Positions 41,660 through 51,803 of a stretch of DNA of 64,000 nt are shown here, piece after piece (within the stretch, counting starts at the first letter, position 1; every line of letters begins with the position of its first letter). A program made the position numbers and the translations under genes. The notes beneath the pieces were generated by a model. The model had not been told where the DNA came from. It made no database searches and saw only the letters and a program-made list of their open reading frames with translations. The stretch is from Clostridium_AD sp964467165 (GTDB lineage: Bacteria; Bacillota; Clostridia; Clostridiales; Clostridiaceae), in NCBI GenBank assembly GCA_964467165.1, contig CAYXOL010000027.1:5720-69719 (forward strand), given 5' to 3'.

Positions 41660-44600
41660 TTATTTTTGATCAGCAAGTTTTTTATAACCCTCTAATCTTT
41701 CCATAGCATCTTTTTCTGTTTTAGCAAATAATGCCTCTGATGTTTCTGGGTACATTTTTGCTAGTGAAGAATATCTTACTTCTCCCATTAAATATTCTCT
41801 AAATGAAGTAGTTGGTGCTTTAGAGTCTAGTACAAATGGATTCTTTCCTGCTTCTTTTAGGTCTGGATTAAATCTATACATAGCCCAGTATCCTGATTCA
41901 ACAGCTCTCTTAGTTTCAAGTTGAGTACATCCCATACCAACCTTAATACCATGATTGATACATGGAGCATAAGCTATGATAAGTGATGGTCCTTTATAAG
42001 CTTCTGCTTCTTTTATAGCTTTTAGTGTTTGGTTTTTATCAGCACCCATAGCTATTTGAGCAACATAAACATATCCGTAACTCATTGCCATCATACCTAA
42101 ATCTTTTTTCTTAGTTTTCTTTCCTGTAGCTGCAAATTTTGCAATAGCTGCAGTCGGAGTGGATTTTGAAGATTGACCTCCAGTATTAGAATACACTTCT
42201 GTATCCATTACAAGAATATTTACATCTTCTCCAGATGCAAGTACATGATCAACTCCGCCGTATCCTATATCATAAGCCCAGCCATCTCCACCAAATATCC
42301 ATTGAGATTTTTTAACTAAATGATCTTTTTTGTTGAAGATTTCTTTTAATGCTTCATTATTGTCTTTTTCAGCTTCTAATAATGGTAACATTTTGCTTGC
42401 TGCAGCTTTTGAACCCTCTGCATCTTGCTTGTTTTCAATCCATTCATTAATAGCAACTTTTAATGCATCACTTGTATTTAAAGTTAAAGCTTCAACTGCT
42501 GATAATTCAACCTTATCTCTTAATTGAGTAGTTCCAAGGAACATTCCAAGTCCAAATTCAGCATTATCTTCAAATAATGAGTTAGCCCAAGCTGGTCCTT
42601 GACCACATTCATTAACTGTATATGGTGATGCTGGTGAACTTGCTCCCCATATTGAAGAACATCCTGTAGCATTAGCTATTAACATTCTTTCTCCAAATAA
42701 TTGAGTTATAAGTCTAGCATATGGAGTCTCTCCACATCCAGCACAAGCTCCACTGAATTCTAATAATGGTTTTGCAAATTGACTTCCTTTAACAGTTGCA
42801 GTTCCCATTGGATTTTCTTTTGTAGATAATGATTGTTCGAATTTCCAATTTTTTATTTTTGATACTTGTGTTTCAACTGGTTTCATTATTAATGCTTTTT
42901 CTTTTGCTGGACATACTTCTGCGCAGTTACCACAGCCAGTACAATCTTCTAAACTTATACCAATAGTAAAGTTAAGTCCTTCAAAATTCTTTCCGCCAGT
43001 AGCTTTTTTACTTTCATAGCTGTCTGGAGCATTTGCAAGTTCTGCATCAGTTGCAAGGAATGGTCTTATTACAGCATGAGGACATACATACGCACATTGA
43101 TTACATTGTATACATTTATCCACTTGCCATTCTGGTACATTAACAGCAATTCCTCTTTTCTCAAAAGCAGCTGTTCCTGGTTGAAGTGTTCCGTCTTCTA
43201 TTCCAATAAATGCTGAAACAGGTAGTGAATCTCCTTCTTGTCTATTCATTACATCAGCAACATTTTTAACAAACTCTGGTCTAGCTTCTATTGCTTCAGC
43301 ATTAAGGTCCTTAGCATCTTTCCAGCTTGCTGGAACTTCAATATGAATTACTGATTCAATTCCCTTATCTATTGCAGCATTATTCATGCTAATAATTTTT
43401 TCGCCTTTTTTACCGTAAGATGAAATTACTGCATCTTTAAGATACTTAACTGCATCTTCTAGTGGTATTATGTCTGCTAGTTTAAAGAAAGCAGATTGCA
43501 TAATCATATTTGTTCTTCCACCAAGACCGATTGATTGAGCTATGCCAACTGCATCGATTATGTTGAAGTTAATATTGTGTTTTGCAATATATTTTTTCAT
43601 TGATGCTGGCAAATGTGCTTCTAGTTCTTCTGGAGTCCATATACAGTTTAATAAGAATGTTCCATTATCTTTTATTCCTTTTAGAACATCATATTTATAT
43701 ATATAAGATTGGTTACCACAAGCAACATAGTTTGCAGAACTAATTAAATAAGTTGATTTTATAGCTTTCTTACCAAATCTTAAGTGAGAAACTGTAATTC
43801 CACCAGATTTTTTAGAATCATATGCAAAGTATGCTTGAGCATACATGTTTGTATGGTTTCCTATGATTTTTATAGCACTCTTGTTAGCTCCAACAGTACC
43901 ATCTGATCCTAGTCCCCAGAATTTACATTCTTTAGTTCCTTCAGGAGTTGTTGTTATCTCAGGTCCTGTTACAAGTGAAGTATTAGTAACATCATCAACT
44001 ATTCCTATAGTAAATCCATTTTTTGGAGTTTCTGCTTTTAAGTTATCATATACAGCAACAATTTGTGCTGGAGTAGTATCTTTTGAACCAAGTCCATATC
44101 TACCTCCAACTATAACTGGTCTGTTTTCTTTTTCATAATAAGCATTTCTAACATCTTGGAATAATGGTTCTCCAATTGATCCTGGTTCTTTTGTTCTATC
44201 AAGTACTGATATTTTCTTAACTGTAGCAGGTATGTATTTGAAGAAATGATCTAATGAGAACGGTCTATAAAGATGCACTTTAAGTACTCCAACCTTTTCT
44301 CCATTTGCATTTAAATAATCTATAGTTTCTTCAATTGTATCGCAAACTGAACCCATTGCTATTATTATTCTATCTGCATCAGCAGCACCGTAATAATTAA
44401 ATAGGTGATAATCAGTTCCGATTAATGAATTTATTTTCCCCATATAAGTTTCAACTTTTGCAGGAAGTGCATCATAGTATGAGTTAGCTGCTTCTCTTCC
44501 TTGGAAATATATATCTGGGTTTTGAGCTGTTCCACGAGTTACAGGATGCTCTGGGTTCATTGCGCTATTTCTAAACGCTTCTAGTGATTCTTTGTTTATA

Positions 44601-45178
44601 AGAGATCCTAGAGTTTCATAATCCCAAGTTTCAATTTTTTGTATTTCATGAGAAGTTCTAAATCCATCGAAGAAACTTACAAAAGGAAGTTTTCCTTCAA
44701 TAGCTGTTAAATGAGCAACTGGTGAAAGGTCCATTACTTCTTGAACACTACCTGATGCAAGTATTGCAAATCCAGTTTGTCTTGTAGCCATTACATCTTG
44801 ATGATCTCCAAAGATATTAAGTGCATGAGTAGTTATTGCTCTAGCAGCTACATGAAGTACTCCTGGAAGTAACTCTCCTGCTATTTTGTACATGTTTGGA
44901 ACCATTAAAAGTAAACCTTGAGAAGATGTAAAAGTTGTAGTTAATGCTCCTGTTTGAAGTGATCCGTGAACCGCTCCGGCTGCTCCTGCTTCAGATTGCA
45001 TTTCCATGATTTTAACTTTTTGACCAAATACATTTTTTGTGTCCTTAGCTGCTAATTCATCACAATATTCTGCCATTGTTGAAGATGGTGTTATAGGATA
45101 AATTGCTGCCACGTCAGTAAATGCATATGCAACGTGTGCTGCTGCTGTATTACCATCCATTGTTTTCATTTTTCTCAT
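41660..45178 (-). CDS. nifJ: Pyruvate:ferredoxin (flavodoxin) oxidoreductase
   Basis: This single-chain enzyme of about 1172 residues turns pyruvate and CoA into acetyl-CoA, CO2 and reduced ferredoxin or flavodoxin. It is the central energy enzyme of clostridia. Visible marks are the pyrimidine-binding domain (DGNTAAAHVAYAFTDVAAIY), the gamma domain with GRYGLGSKD, and two 4Fe-4S motifs, CIQCNQCAYVCP and CTGCGNCAEVCP. The TPP domain has GGDGWAYDIGYGG and VYSNTGGQSS. I start it at ATG 45178 (MRKMKTMDG), with GAAGG upstream. A flavodoxin gene lies just upstream. Confidence 0.97.
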   Translation of the reverse strand: MRKMKTMDGNTAAAHVAYAFTDVAAIYPITPSSTMAEYCDELAAKDTKNVFGQKVKIMEMQSEAGAAGAVHGSLQTGALTTTFTSSQGLLLMVPNMYKIAGELLPGVLHVAARAITTHALNIFGDHQDVMATRQTGFAILASGSVQEVMDLSPVAHLTAIEGKLPFVSFFDGFRTSHEIQKIETWDYETLGSLINKESLEAFRNSAMNPEHPVTRGTAQNPDIYFQGREAANSYYDALPAKVETYMGKINSLIGTDYHLFNYYGAADADRIIIAMGSVCDTIEETIDYLNANGEKVGVLKVHLYRPFSLDHFFKYIPATVKKISVLDRTKEPGSIGEPLFQDVRNAYYEKENRPVIVGGRYGLGSKDTTPAQIVAVYDNLKAETPKNGFTIGIVDDVTNTSLVTGPEITTTPEGTKECKFWGLGSDGTVGANKSAIKIIGNHTNMYAQAYFAYDSKKSGGITVSHLRFGKKAIKSTYLISSANYVACGNQSYIYKYDVLKGIKDNGTFLLNCIWTPEELEAHLPASMKKYIAKHNINFNIIDAVGIAQSIGLGGRTNMIMQSAFFKLADIIPLEDAVKYLKDAVISSYGKKGEKIISMNNAAIDKGIESVIHIEVPASWKDAKDLNAEAIEARPEFVKNVADVMNRQEGDSLPVSAFIGIEDGTLQPGTAAFEKRGIAVNVPEWQVDKCIQCNQCAYVCPHAVIRPFLATDAELANAPDSYESKKATGGKNFEGLNFTIGISLEDCTGCGNCAEVCPAKEKALIMKPVETQVSKIKNWKFEQSLSTKENPMGTATVKGSQFAKPLLEFSGACAGCGETPYARLITQLFGERMLIANATGCSSIWGASSPASPYTVNECGQGPAWANSLFEDNAEFGLGMFLGTTQLRDKVELSAVEALTLNTSDALKVAINEWIENKQDAEGSKAAASKMLPLLEAEKDNNEALKEIFNKKDHLVKKSQWIFGGDGWAYDIGYGGVDHVLASGEDVNILVMDTEVYSNTGGQSSKSTPTAAIAKFAATGKKTKKKDLGMMAMSYGYVYVAQIAMGADKNQTLKAIKEAEAYKGPSLIIAYAPCINHGIKVGMGCTQLETKRAVESGYWAMYRFNPDLKEAGKNPFVLDSKAPTTSFREYLMGEVRYSSLAKMYPETSEALFAKTEKDAMERLEGYKKLADQK

Positions 45179-45264
45179 TAATAAACCTTCTTTCATTAAA
45201 AATATTATATTATAAATAAATTGTTGGAAGCTTAATAAATGTTTTTACATTTTCTTCATTAGTT

Positions 45265-45277
45265 TGACCATAGGTCA
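45265..45277. promoter_or_regulatory. Inverted repeat upstream of PFOR, possible operator
   Basis: TGACC-ATA-GGTCA is a perfect inverted repeat with a 3-nt spacer, about 85 nt upstream of the nifJ start. It lies above a TATAAT-like sequence (minus strand). It resembles an activator or repressor site, but no regulator is identified. Confidence 0.35.
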
Positions 45278-45345
45278 TACTTTTATTCAAATTACAAAAC
45301 AAGTAATCTATAAATTACTTATCTTAAAGATTTATATTATTTAAG

Positions 45346-45771
45346 TTACTTAACTAAATTTTTACCCATTTCTTCTGCTTCAACTAATTGCTCTTTAGAA
45401 GGAGCTTCATTGACAGTTAAATTTTGTATAACATTAAACTCATAATCCTTCATTTGACTTACCCATTTGTTCATAAACTCTCCATTATCCCATCCATAAG
45501 ACCCAAATAATCCAGTAACTTTGTTGTTAAGCGGAAGTAATTTAAATTTATCAATGAAAGGCTGCATTTCCTTTTGTTCTATTCTATTGTTATCCATTGA
45601 TGGACTTCCAAAAGCAACTGCATCTGCACTAATTACATCCTCCACTTTAGCTTCGCTAACTAGTTTAACTAGCACCTCAGCTCCTGCTTCTCTTGCACCT
45701 TTAGCTATGCTGCTCGCCAAAACTTCAACATTTCCATTATTGCTCCAATAAATTATTGTTAATTTTTTCAT
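45346..45771 (-). CDS. Flavodoxin
   Basis: This 141-residue short-chain flavodoxin starts MKKLTIIYWSNNGNVEVLAS, the FMN phosphate loop (the usual T/SxTGNT appears as SNNGNV). The second FMN loop is AFGSPSMDN, and GLFGSYGW follows. It starts at ATG 45771 with GGGTGATAG upstream; earlier codons in frame lack a site. Lying beside PFOR, it is a natural electron acceptor for it. An A/T-rich inverted repeat (45301-45320) follows the stop and may be a weak terminator. Confidence 0.92.
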   Translation of the reverse strand: MKKLTIIYWSNNGNVEVLASSIAKGAREAGAEVLVKLVSEAKVEDVISADAVAFGSPSMDNNRIEQKEMQPFIDKFKLLPLNNKVTGLFGSYGWDNGEFMNKWVSQMKDYEFNVIQNLTVNEAPSKEQLVEAEEMGKNLVK

Positions 45772-45928
45772 TACTATCACCCCATACATCATATTAATAG
45801 ATATTAATAGATAGTTTTTATTACCTCTTAATTATACATCAAAATGAAAATTATTCAAGTTCTTTGTTATGAATATTGTATAAATATTCTATTATACTTT
45901 AATAATTCCTAAATAAAGTATAATAGTT

Positions 45929-47326
45929 CTAATTTTCTACCAATTTATACACATCCCCACTTTTAACAATTACAGAAGTGTATTTTTTGGAGTCTAATAA
46001 TTCTTTAAAACTCTTTTGAGAATTTTCGTCACCATGTACAAGAAAAATATTTTTAGGTTTTATCTTAATATGGTCTATCCAATTAATTAGTCCATTTCTA
46101 TCTGCATGACCCGATAGACCTTGCAAATTATATATGGTTGCCCCTACAGAAATATCTTCTCCAAAAATCTTAACCATCTTACTGCCCTCTAATATTTTCC
46201 GACCTAGTGTTCCCTCAGCTTGATATCCTACAAATACCACTGAATTTTCACGTCTCCATAACCCATGTTTTAGATGATGTTTTATTCTACCTGCATCACA
46301 CATTCCAGAGGTTGCTATTATTACAATACCCTTTTCCAAGTCATTTAATTTCATAGACTCCTCGGGAGACTTAGTAAACTTAAGTCCCTGAAATTCCAGT
46401 ATATTATTATCCAGTTTCTCCATGTCTTTTGCCTCATCATCAAAATATTCTCCATTATCTTCAAAAATCCTTGTTGCTTTTTCTGCTAGAGGACTATCCA
46501 CGTAAACTGAGAGGTTTTTAAGCATTTTTTCATCAAAATAGGAATTTAAGGCATAGATAACTTCTTGTGTTCTACCTACTGCAAAGGATGGAATCAAAAC
46601 ATTTCCCCCTCTATCAAAAGTTTCTTTTACTATAGTTGCCAGTTCCCTTAATACATCCACAAAATTGTCATGCACTTTATCCCCATAGGTAGACTCTATA
46701 ATTACATAATCTGCACTTTCTATAAATGTAGGATCATTTATAAGTGGTATATTAATATTACCTAGATCCCCGCTATAGACTATTTTTACTTTTGATTCAC
46801 CCTTTTCTTCCACAATAAGCTCACTAATAGCTGATCCCAGTAAATGGCCTGCGTCTCTAAATACAAGTGTTAATCCATCAAGTGGTTTTATTTCCTCATT
46901 ATAATTATAACTTTTAAATAGCTGTAGGCACTCCTGGGCTTCCTTTGACGTATACAAGGCCTGGGTAGTGGAAAGTCCTTTTCGTTTAAGTTTCTTATTC
47001 TCCCACACAGCTTCCATCTCCTGAATATGACCACTATCTGGCAGCATCACCTCACATAGCTGCGCTGTAGCTTTTGTGCATAAAACCTGACCTTTAAATC
47101 CGTTTTTATACATTAACGGAATTCTTCCACTATGATCTATGTGGGCATGAGATAATATTATTAGATCTATATCTTCTGGATTAAATGCAAATTTATGGTT
47201 TTCATCCTGTTCTCCATCTCTTCCTTGGTATAATCCACAATCCAATAAAATAGTTATATCTCCTATCCTTAACATATGGCATGATCCTGTAACACACTGC
47301 GCAGCTCCGAAAAATTCAAGTTCCAT
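45929..47326 (-). CDS. Beta-CASP metallo-beta-lactamase-fold RNA hydrolase
   Basis: The 465-residue protein has the metal motif LSHAHIDHSGRIP, the later metal residues in FRDAGHLLGS and YSGDLG, and the beta-CASP motifs ESTYGDKVH and ATSGMCDAGRIKHHL. A C-terminal Zn-dependent hydrolase tail with GLSGHADRNGL and LVHGDENS completes the active site. It belongs with the CPSF73/YSH1-like bacterial group, distinct from RNase J, which is longer. Likely an RNA endo/exonuclease. The start is ATG at 47326 (MELEFFGAAQCVTGSCH). Confidence 0.9.
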   Translation of the reverse strand: MELEFFGAAQCVTGSCHMLRIGDITILLDCGLYQGRDGEQDENHKFAFNPEDIDLIILSHAHIDHSGRIPLMYKNGFKGQVLCTKATAQLCEVMLPDSGHIQEMEAVWENKKLKRKGLSTTQALYTSKEAQECLQLFKSYNYNEEIKPLDGLTLVFRDAGHLLGSAISELIVEEKGESKVKIVYSGDLGNINIPLINDPTFIESADYVIIESTYGDKVHDNFVDVLRELATIVKETFDRGGNVLIPSFAVGRTQEVIYALNSYFDEKMLKNLSVYVDSPLAEKATRIFEDNGEYFDDEAKDMEKLDNNILEFQGLKFTKSPEESMKLNDLEKGIVIIATSGMCDAGRIKHHLKHGLWRRENSVVFVGYQAEGTLGRKILEGSKMVKIFGEDISVGATIYNLQGLSGHADRNGLINWIDHIKIKPKNIFLVHGDENSQKSFKELLDSKKYTSVIVKSGDVYKLVEN

Positions 47327-47432
47327 CTTATTACTCCTTTATTTGTGAAATCATTTTCTTCTTACAATACCACTCTATTAACTACAGTTTGCACTGTTTT
47401 TGAGATTTTTATATAATAATTATTATTTAATG

Positions 47433-47466
47433 CAAAAAAAAATGAAGAAATTTTACATTCTTCATT
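47433..47466 (-). terminator. Terminator after murG
   Basis: On the minus strand AATGAAGAA pairs with TTCTTCATT around a 7-8-nt loop and is followed by TTTTTTT. The stem begins within the last codons of murG. Confidence 0.8.
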
Positions 47467-48535
47467 TTCTTCTATATTTTTCTATGAGATTAACTATTAA
47501 ATCAATACTATCCTCTGTATTACTCTTTTTCATATTCATAATGTATTTTTCTGAATCATTATACAATTCATTAATCTTCATTTGTAAATACTCAGGAGTT
47601 AATTCCTCCTCTTGAATAACTATACTATAACCGCTTTTCTCAAAAGATCTAGCGTTAAGTATTTGATCACCCCGACTTGCTTTAGCCGATAGTGGAATTA
47701 ATAAATTAGGTTTTCTCAGAGCCAAAAGTTCAAATATTGCATTTGCGCCCGCTCTTGATACCACAAGATCCGCTGCAGCCAATAAATGAGGCAGTTCATC
47801 CACAACATATTCAAATTGATGGTAGTCAATTTTATTTTGGAATGTTTTATCCATATTAGCTTTACCACAAATATGAATAACATTATACTTTAAAAGTAAT
47901 TTTTCAATGTTTGCACGTATGGCATCATTTATAACTTTGGACCCCAAACTACCACCAATAACCAAAAGTATTGGTTTTTCATTATTAAATCCACATATTT
48001 CCTTAGCTTTTATTTTGCTTCCTAAAAATAATTCCCGCCTTATGGGATTGCCAGTGACAACACCTTTTCCACTTTTTATTTCATTTAAAGCTTCTGGAAA
48101 AGTTACACATACTTTTGTACAATAAGGAGCAACAAGTTTATTGGCAAGTCCTGGTGTAATATCACATTCATGCGCTATTACTGGCACCTTAGATAGATAT
48201 GCAGCAAGTACCACTGGTACAGATACAAATCCACCTTTAGAAAAAACAATATCCGGTTTTTCAATTTTCATTATTTTTTTTGCTTCAAAAAGCCCTTTAA
48301 TTACTTTCAGAGGATCAGTAAAATTTTTCATATCGAAATACCTTCGAAGTTTACCACTAGAAATAGGGTAATATTTTATATTTTCATCCTCTATTATTTT
48401 TCTTTCAATCCCCTCTTTTGTTCCAATATATTGGATTTCATAACCTAACATTTTAAGTTTTGGTATAAGTGCAAGGTTTGGTGTTACATGTCCCGCTGAA
48501 CCGCCACCAGTCATTATTATTTTGTGCTTTTCCAC
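47462..48535 (-). CDS. murG: UDP-GlcNAc transferase MurG
   Basis: MurG adds GlcNAc to lipid I to form lipid II on the inner face of the membrane. The 357-residue protein has the N-terminal glycine-rich loop TGGGSAGHVTPNLALI. HECDITPGLANKLVAP and VIGGSLGSKVIND follow. The C-terminal donor site has VVSRAGANAIFELLALRKPN. It is not in a mur/fts cluster here; it stands alone between a nuclease gene and the SASP genes, which is common in clostridia. Confidence 0.95.
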   Translation of the reverse strand: MEKHKIIMTGGGSAGHVTPNLALIPKLKMLGYEIQYIGTKEGIERKIIEDENIKYYPISSGKLRRYFDMKNFTDPLKVIKGLFEAKKIMKIEKPDIVFSKGGFVSVPVVLAAYLSKVPVIAHECDITPGLANKLVAPYCTKVCVTFPEALNEIKSGKGVVTGNPIRRELFLGSKIKAKEICGFNNEKPILLVIGGSLGSKVINDAIRANIEKLLLKYNVIHICGKANMDKTFQNKIDYHQFEYVVDELPHLLAAADLVVSRAGANAIFELLALRKPNLLIPLSAKASRGDQILNARSFEKSGYSIVIQEEELTPEYLQMKINELYNDSEKYIMNMKKSNTEDSIDLIVNLIEKYRRK

Positions 48536-48785
48536 TTTAACACTCCTTTGAAATTACATGCTTTACTAATCATAAAAACCATGCTTTACTCAGTTTATTC
48601 TACATTATTATATACCAAATACTACAAAAAGTTCTACTTTTATTAAAAAATCCTCTTGTCCATAATTTTCTAAACAACATATAATCTTCAAGACATTCCT
48701 TTAAGTAACTAATATAAAATTTGTAATTGTGGTTAAACTACTACCATACCAATAAACTATAAAAATTATAAAGGAGGAATTATTA

Positions 48786-48971
48786 ATGGCAAACAGAACA
48801 TTAGTACCACAAGCTAGAGAGGGATTAAACAAATTTAAAATGGAAGCAGCTCAGGAAGTTGGAGTTAATTTAACTAATGGTTACAATGGAGATCTTACTT
48901 CTAGACAAAACGGTTCTGTAGGCGGACAAATGGTTAAAAAAATGGTAGAGCAATACGAGAAAAACTTATAA
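48786..48971 (+). CDS. Alpha/beta-type small acid-soluble spore protein, copy 1
   Basis: SASPs coat DNA in the forespore and are degraded at germination to supply amino acids. The 61-residue protein has the family motif KFKMEAAQEVGVNL and the second block GDLTSRQNGSVGGQMVKKMV. The GPR protease site falls in the KMEAAQEV segment. AAAGGAGGAATT precedes the ATG. The protein is identical to copy 2; the genes differ at several silent positions. Upstream sequence differs from copies 2 and 3; a sigma-G-like -10 (CATACCA) is possible. Confidence 0.97.
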   Translation: MANRTLVPQAREGLNKFKMEAAQEVGVNLTNGYNGDLTSRQNGSVGGQMVKKMVEQYEKNL

Positions 48972-48990
48972 TTTAAAAATGAAATAAGTT

Positions 48991-49020
48991 AAAAGGTATA
49001 TGCTAGCCATATACCTTTTA
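48991..49020 (+). terminator. Terminator of SASP copy 1
   Basis: AAAAGGTATATG pairs with CATATACCTTTT around a 5-nt loop, 20 nt after the stop. The 280-nt gap to copy 2 otherwise holds only AT-rich sequence and the upstream block of copy 2. Confidence 0.8.
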
Positions 49021-49134
49021 ATTATATATTTTTATCTAAATCATATAATTATATGTGATTTTTTTAATTTCATTTAAACAATTATAAATATGTAATTATC
49101 TTTCATTTAGTTAACATTTTTCATATAATAACAA

Positions 49135-49240
49135 CAATTAATCTAAAATCTTGTACTTGCCTTATTTCCCTTCAATATTCTATTATATATTTCAAATTTC
49201 TGCACAAGATACTATCATAACATAAACAAATTATAAAAGG
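49135..49240 (+). promoter_or_regulatory. Upstream block shared by SASP copies 2 and 3
   Basis: About 70 nt upstream of copy 2 match the region upstream of copy 3 (49575-49640), including CAATATTCTATTATAT, TGCACAAGATA and TATCATAACA. This block likely holds the forespore (sigma-G) promoter. The exact -35 and -10 could not be fixed by eye. Confidence 0.45.
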
Positions 49241-49251
49241 AGGAATTAATA

Positions 49252-49437
49252 ATGGCAAACAGAACATTGGTACCACAAGCTAGAGAAGGACTAAACAAAT
49301 TTAAAATGGAAGCTGCTCAGGAAGTTGGAGTTAATTTAACTAATGGTTACAATGGAGATCTTACTTCTAGACAAAACGGTTCTGTAGGCGGACAAATGGT
49401 TAAAAAAATGGTAGAACAATACGAAAAAAATCTATAA
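49252..49437 (+). CDS. Alpha/beta-type small acid-soluble spore protein, copy 2
   Basis: The encoded protein is identical in all 61 residues to copy 1, with silent differences in the DNA, so the duplication is old enough for drift but the protein is under strong selection or gene conversion. AAAGGAGGAATT precedes the ATG. A hairpin terminator follows at 49453. Confidence 0.97.
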   Translation: MANRTLVPQAREGLNKFKMEAAQEVGVNLTNGYNGDLTSRQNGSVGGQMVKKMVEQYEKNL

Positions 49438-49452
49438 TTTAAATTAGTTGTT

Positions 49453-49487
49453 AAAGGGTATATGCTAGTCATATACCCTTTGATTTT
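49453..49487 (+). terminator. Terminator of SASP copy 2
   Basis: AAAGGGTATATG pairs with CATATACCCTTT around CTAGT, then TGATTTT. It is homologous to the terminator of copy 1, so the duplicated unit includes the terminator. Confidence 0.8.
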
Positions 49488-49662
49488 CCTAAAGTTTATA
49501 AATTTTTAAATTTCTTTCCATCTATTTAAAATATTTAATATAATAAAAGTTACAATTTAAAATTAATTACCTTTCTTTCCTCCAATATTCTATTATATTT
49601 TTCAAGTTATTGCACAAGATATTATCATAACAAAAATAAAATACAAAAGGAGTGATTAACAA

Positions 49663-49926
<264 letters not shown>

Positions 49927-49948
49927 GTGCATCTGCGCAGGTGATGAT

Positions 49949-51718
49949 TTAACTGAGTTTAAATTCTATTATTTTTAATTGAATAGACTTATACCCATTA
50001 TACTCATTGATTTGAGGTGAATATATTAAATCAAGTTTCATACCTCTTGGAGTATCAAGGTAGGTTTTATATTCTTCACCATAGGAGTCTTTTAGCATAT
50101 CCATAAATTCATCTACCCTATTAAAAAATATTCCATCGATTGTCTTATTTGTTCCTGGCATTAAACATTTTATTTTTATGGTATTAGCTTTTTTTCCCAT
50201 TATATCGATTTTTAAAACTGGAATATTTTTTTCTGCCAATAATGGCGTGGGGTTGCCTTTACCGTAAGGTTCTAAAAATTCTAATTCGGAAATTATCCCA
50301 TAATTTATTTTATTTAGTGGCATTCTTTCGTCTATTCTCACTTTAGGAATAATGTCCTCATCCGTTAATTTGCAAATATAATTTAACTTTTGTCTTAATT
50401 TTTCTATATTTTCTTCTTTTATAGAAAGACCAGCAGCCATTGGGTGTCCTCCGAATTTTAAAAGTAGCTCTTCACATTTTATTAATTCCTCAAATAAATT
50501 GTATTCTTCAATAGATCTTGCCGAACCTTTAGGATTGTCTTTTCCACTAGTTAATATTATTGTTGGCACATTGAAAGTTTCCCTAACACGCCCTGCTACA
50601 ATTCCCGCGATACTCTCATGAATAGTATCTTTGTAAATCACTAAGACTTTATCATTTTTAAAAGTGGAATTATGCACAAGTTCTATTACCTGCTCCACAT
50701 TTTCAGTTGTCATATCTTGTCTTTTCTTATTGAGTTCAAATAGTATTTTAGCGAGCTTCCTTGCTTTTTCTTCCTCTTCACATATAAGAAGTTCCACAGA
50801 AATCGCTGCTGACTCTAGTCTTCCTGTAGCATTTATGCAGGGCCCAATTTGAAATCCAACATGATAGGATTTTATCTCTTTATCCGAAATGCTTAGAATT
50901 TCCTTTAAGCATCTTAATCCAAGATTATTTGTATTTGTTAACATTCTTAAGGAATTTTTAGCAATTATTCTATTTTCATCTATCAAATCTACCACATCAC
51001 AAATAGTTCCTATTCCTGCTATTTCTATAAACTCCTTCACAGCTTCACTATTAATTCCAAGTTTTATATAAAGCGCTTGTACAAATTTAAGTGCAATACC
51101 TGCCCCGCATAACTGTTTAAAGGGATAATTACATTCCTTTTGTTTTGGATTAATAACTGCATCAGCTGGTGGAATCTTAAAGGTTCGGAGCCCACTACTA
51201 TCTTCCTCAAAGGACAACTCATGGTGATCCGTTATTATAACAGTCATTCCTAACTCTTTTGCTAGTTTTACCTGATCTGTGGCAGCGATTCCATTATCAC
51301 AAGTTAGCACTACCTTAAACCCTTCTAAGCTAAGCTTTCTTATTCTATCAATATTTATTCCATAACCTTCAAATTCTCTATCAGGAACATAGTATTCTAC
51401 ATTTGCACCACATTTTTTTAAGGCTTTATACATTATAACAGTGCTAGTTACACCATCCGCATCATAATCTCCATATACTACTATTTGTTCCTTGTTTTCC
51501 ATAGCACGTACTATTATTTCTGTGGCTTTTTCCATATCTTTCATTAGAAATGGATCATATAAATCATCTATACTTGCCCTCATAAATTTTTTTATATCTA
51601 TTTCATTATTAAAGCCCCTATTGATTAAAATTTTAGCTATAACTTCACTTACCCCAGAGTTTTTGGCAAGGGTTTTAATGTCTTTAGAGGTGTTTCTTAA
51701 CAACCACTTTTTCTCCAT
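49949..51718 (-). CDS. recJ: Single-strand DNA 5'-3' exonuclease RecJ
   Basis: RecJ acts in recombination and mismatch repair. The 589-residue protein has the DHH-family motifs VVYGDYDADGVTSTVIMYKA, LTCDNGIAA and VIITDHHELS. It also has NPKQKECNYPFKQLCGAGIA and the DHHA1 motif GSARSIEEYNLFEELIKC with FGGHPMAAG. It starts at ATG 51718 with TTAGGAGAT upstream. Length is in the usual range for Firmicute RecJ without the long C-terminal extension. Confidence 0.93.
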   Translation of the reverse strand: MEKKWLLRNTSKDIKTLAKNSGVSEVIAKILINRGFNNEIDIKKFMRASIDDLYDPFLMKDMEKATEIIVRAMENKEQIVVYGDYDADGVTSTVIMYKALKKCGANVEYYVPDREFEGYGINIDRIRKLSLEGFKVVLTCDNGIAATDQVKLAKELGMTVIITDHHELSFEEDSSGLRTFKIPPADAVINPKQKECNYPFKQLCGAGIALKFVQALYIKLGINSEAVKEFIEIAGIGTICDVVDLIDENRIIAKNSLRMLTNTNNLGLRCLKEILSISDKEIKSYHVGFQIGPCINATGRLESAAISVELLICEEEEKARKLAKILFELNKKRQDMTTENVEQVIELVHNSTFKNDKVLVIYKDTIHESIAGIVAGRVRETFNVPTIILTSGKDNPKGSARSIEEYNLFEELIKCEELLLKFGGHPMAAGLSIKEENIEKLRQKLNYICKLTDEDIIPKVRIDERMPLNKINYGIISELEFLEPYGKGNPTPLLAEKNIPVLKIDIMGKKANTIKIKCLMPGTNKTIDGIFFNRVDEFMDMLKDSYGEEYKTYLDTPRGMKLDLIYSPQINEYNGYKSIQLKIIEFKLS

Positions 51719-51803
51719 ATATATCTCCTAATTATTTATTTTACATTCTATGTATTATATATGTTTTCTATTACAATTTATTATTTATAATACCTTTCTA
51801 ATA

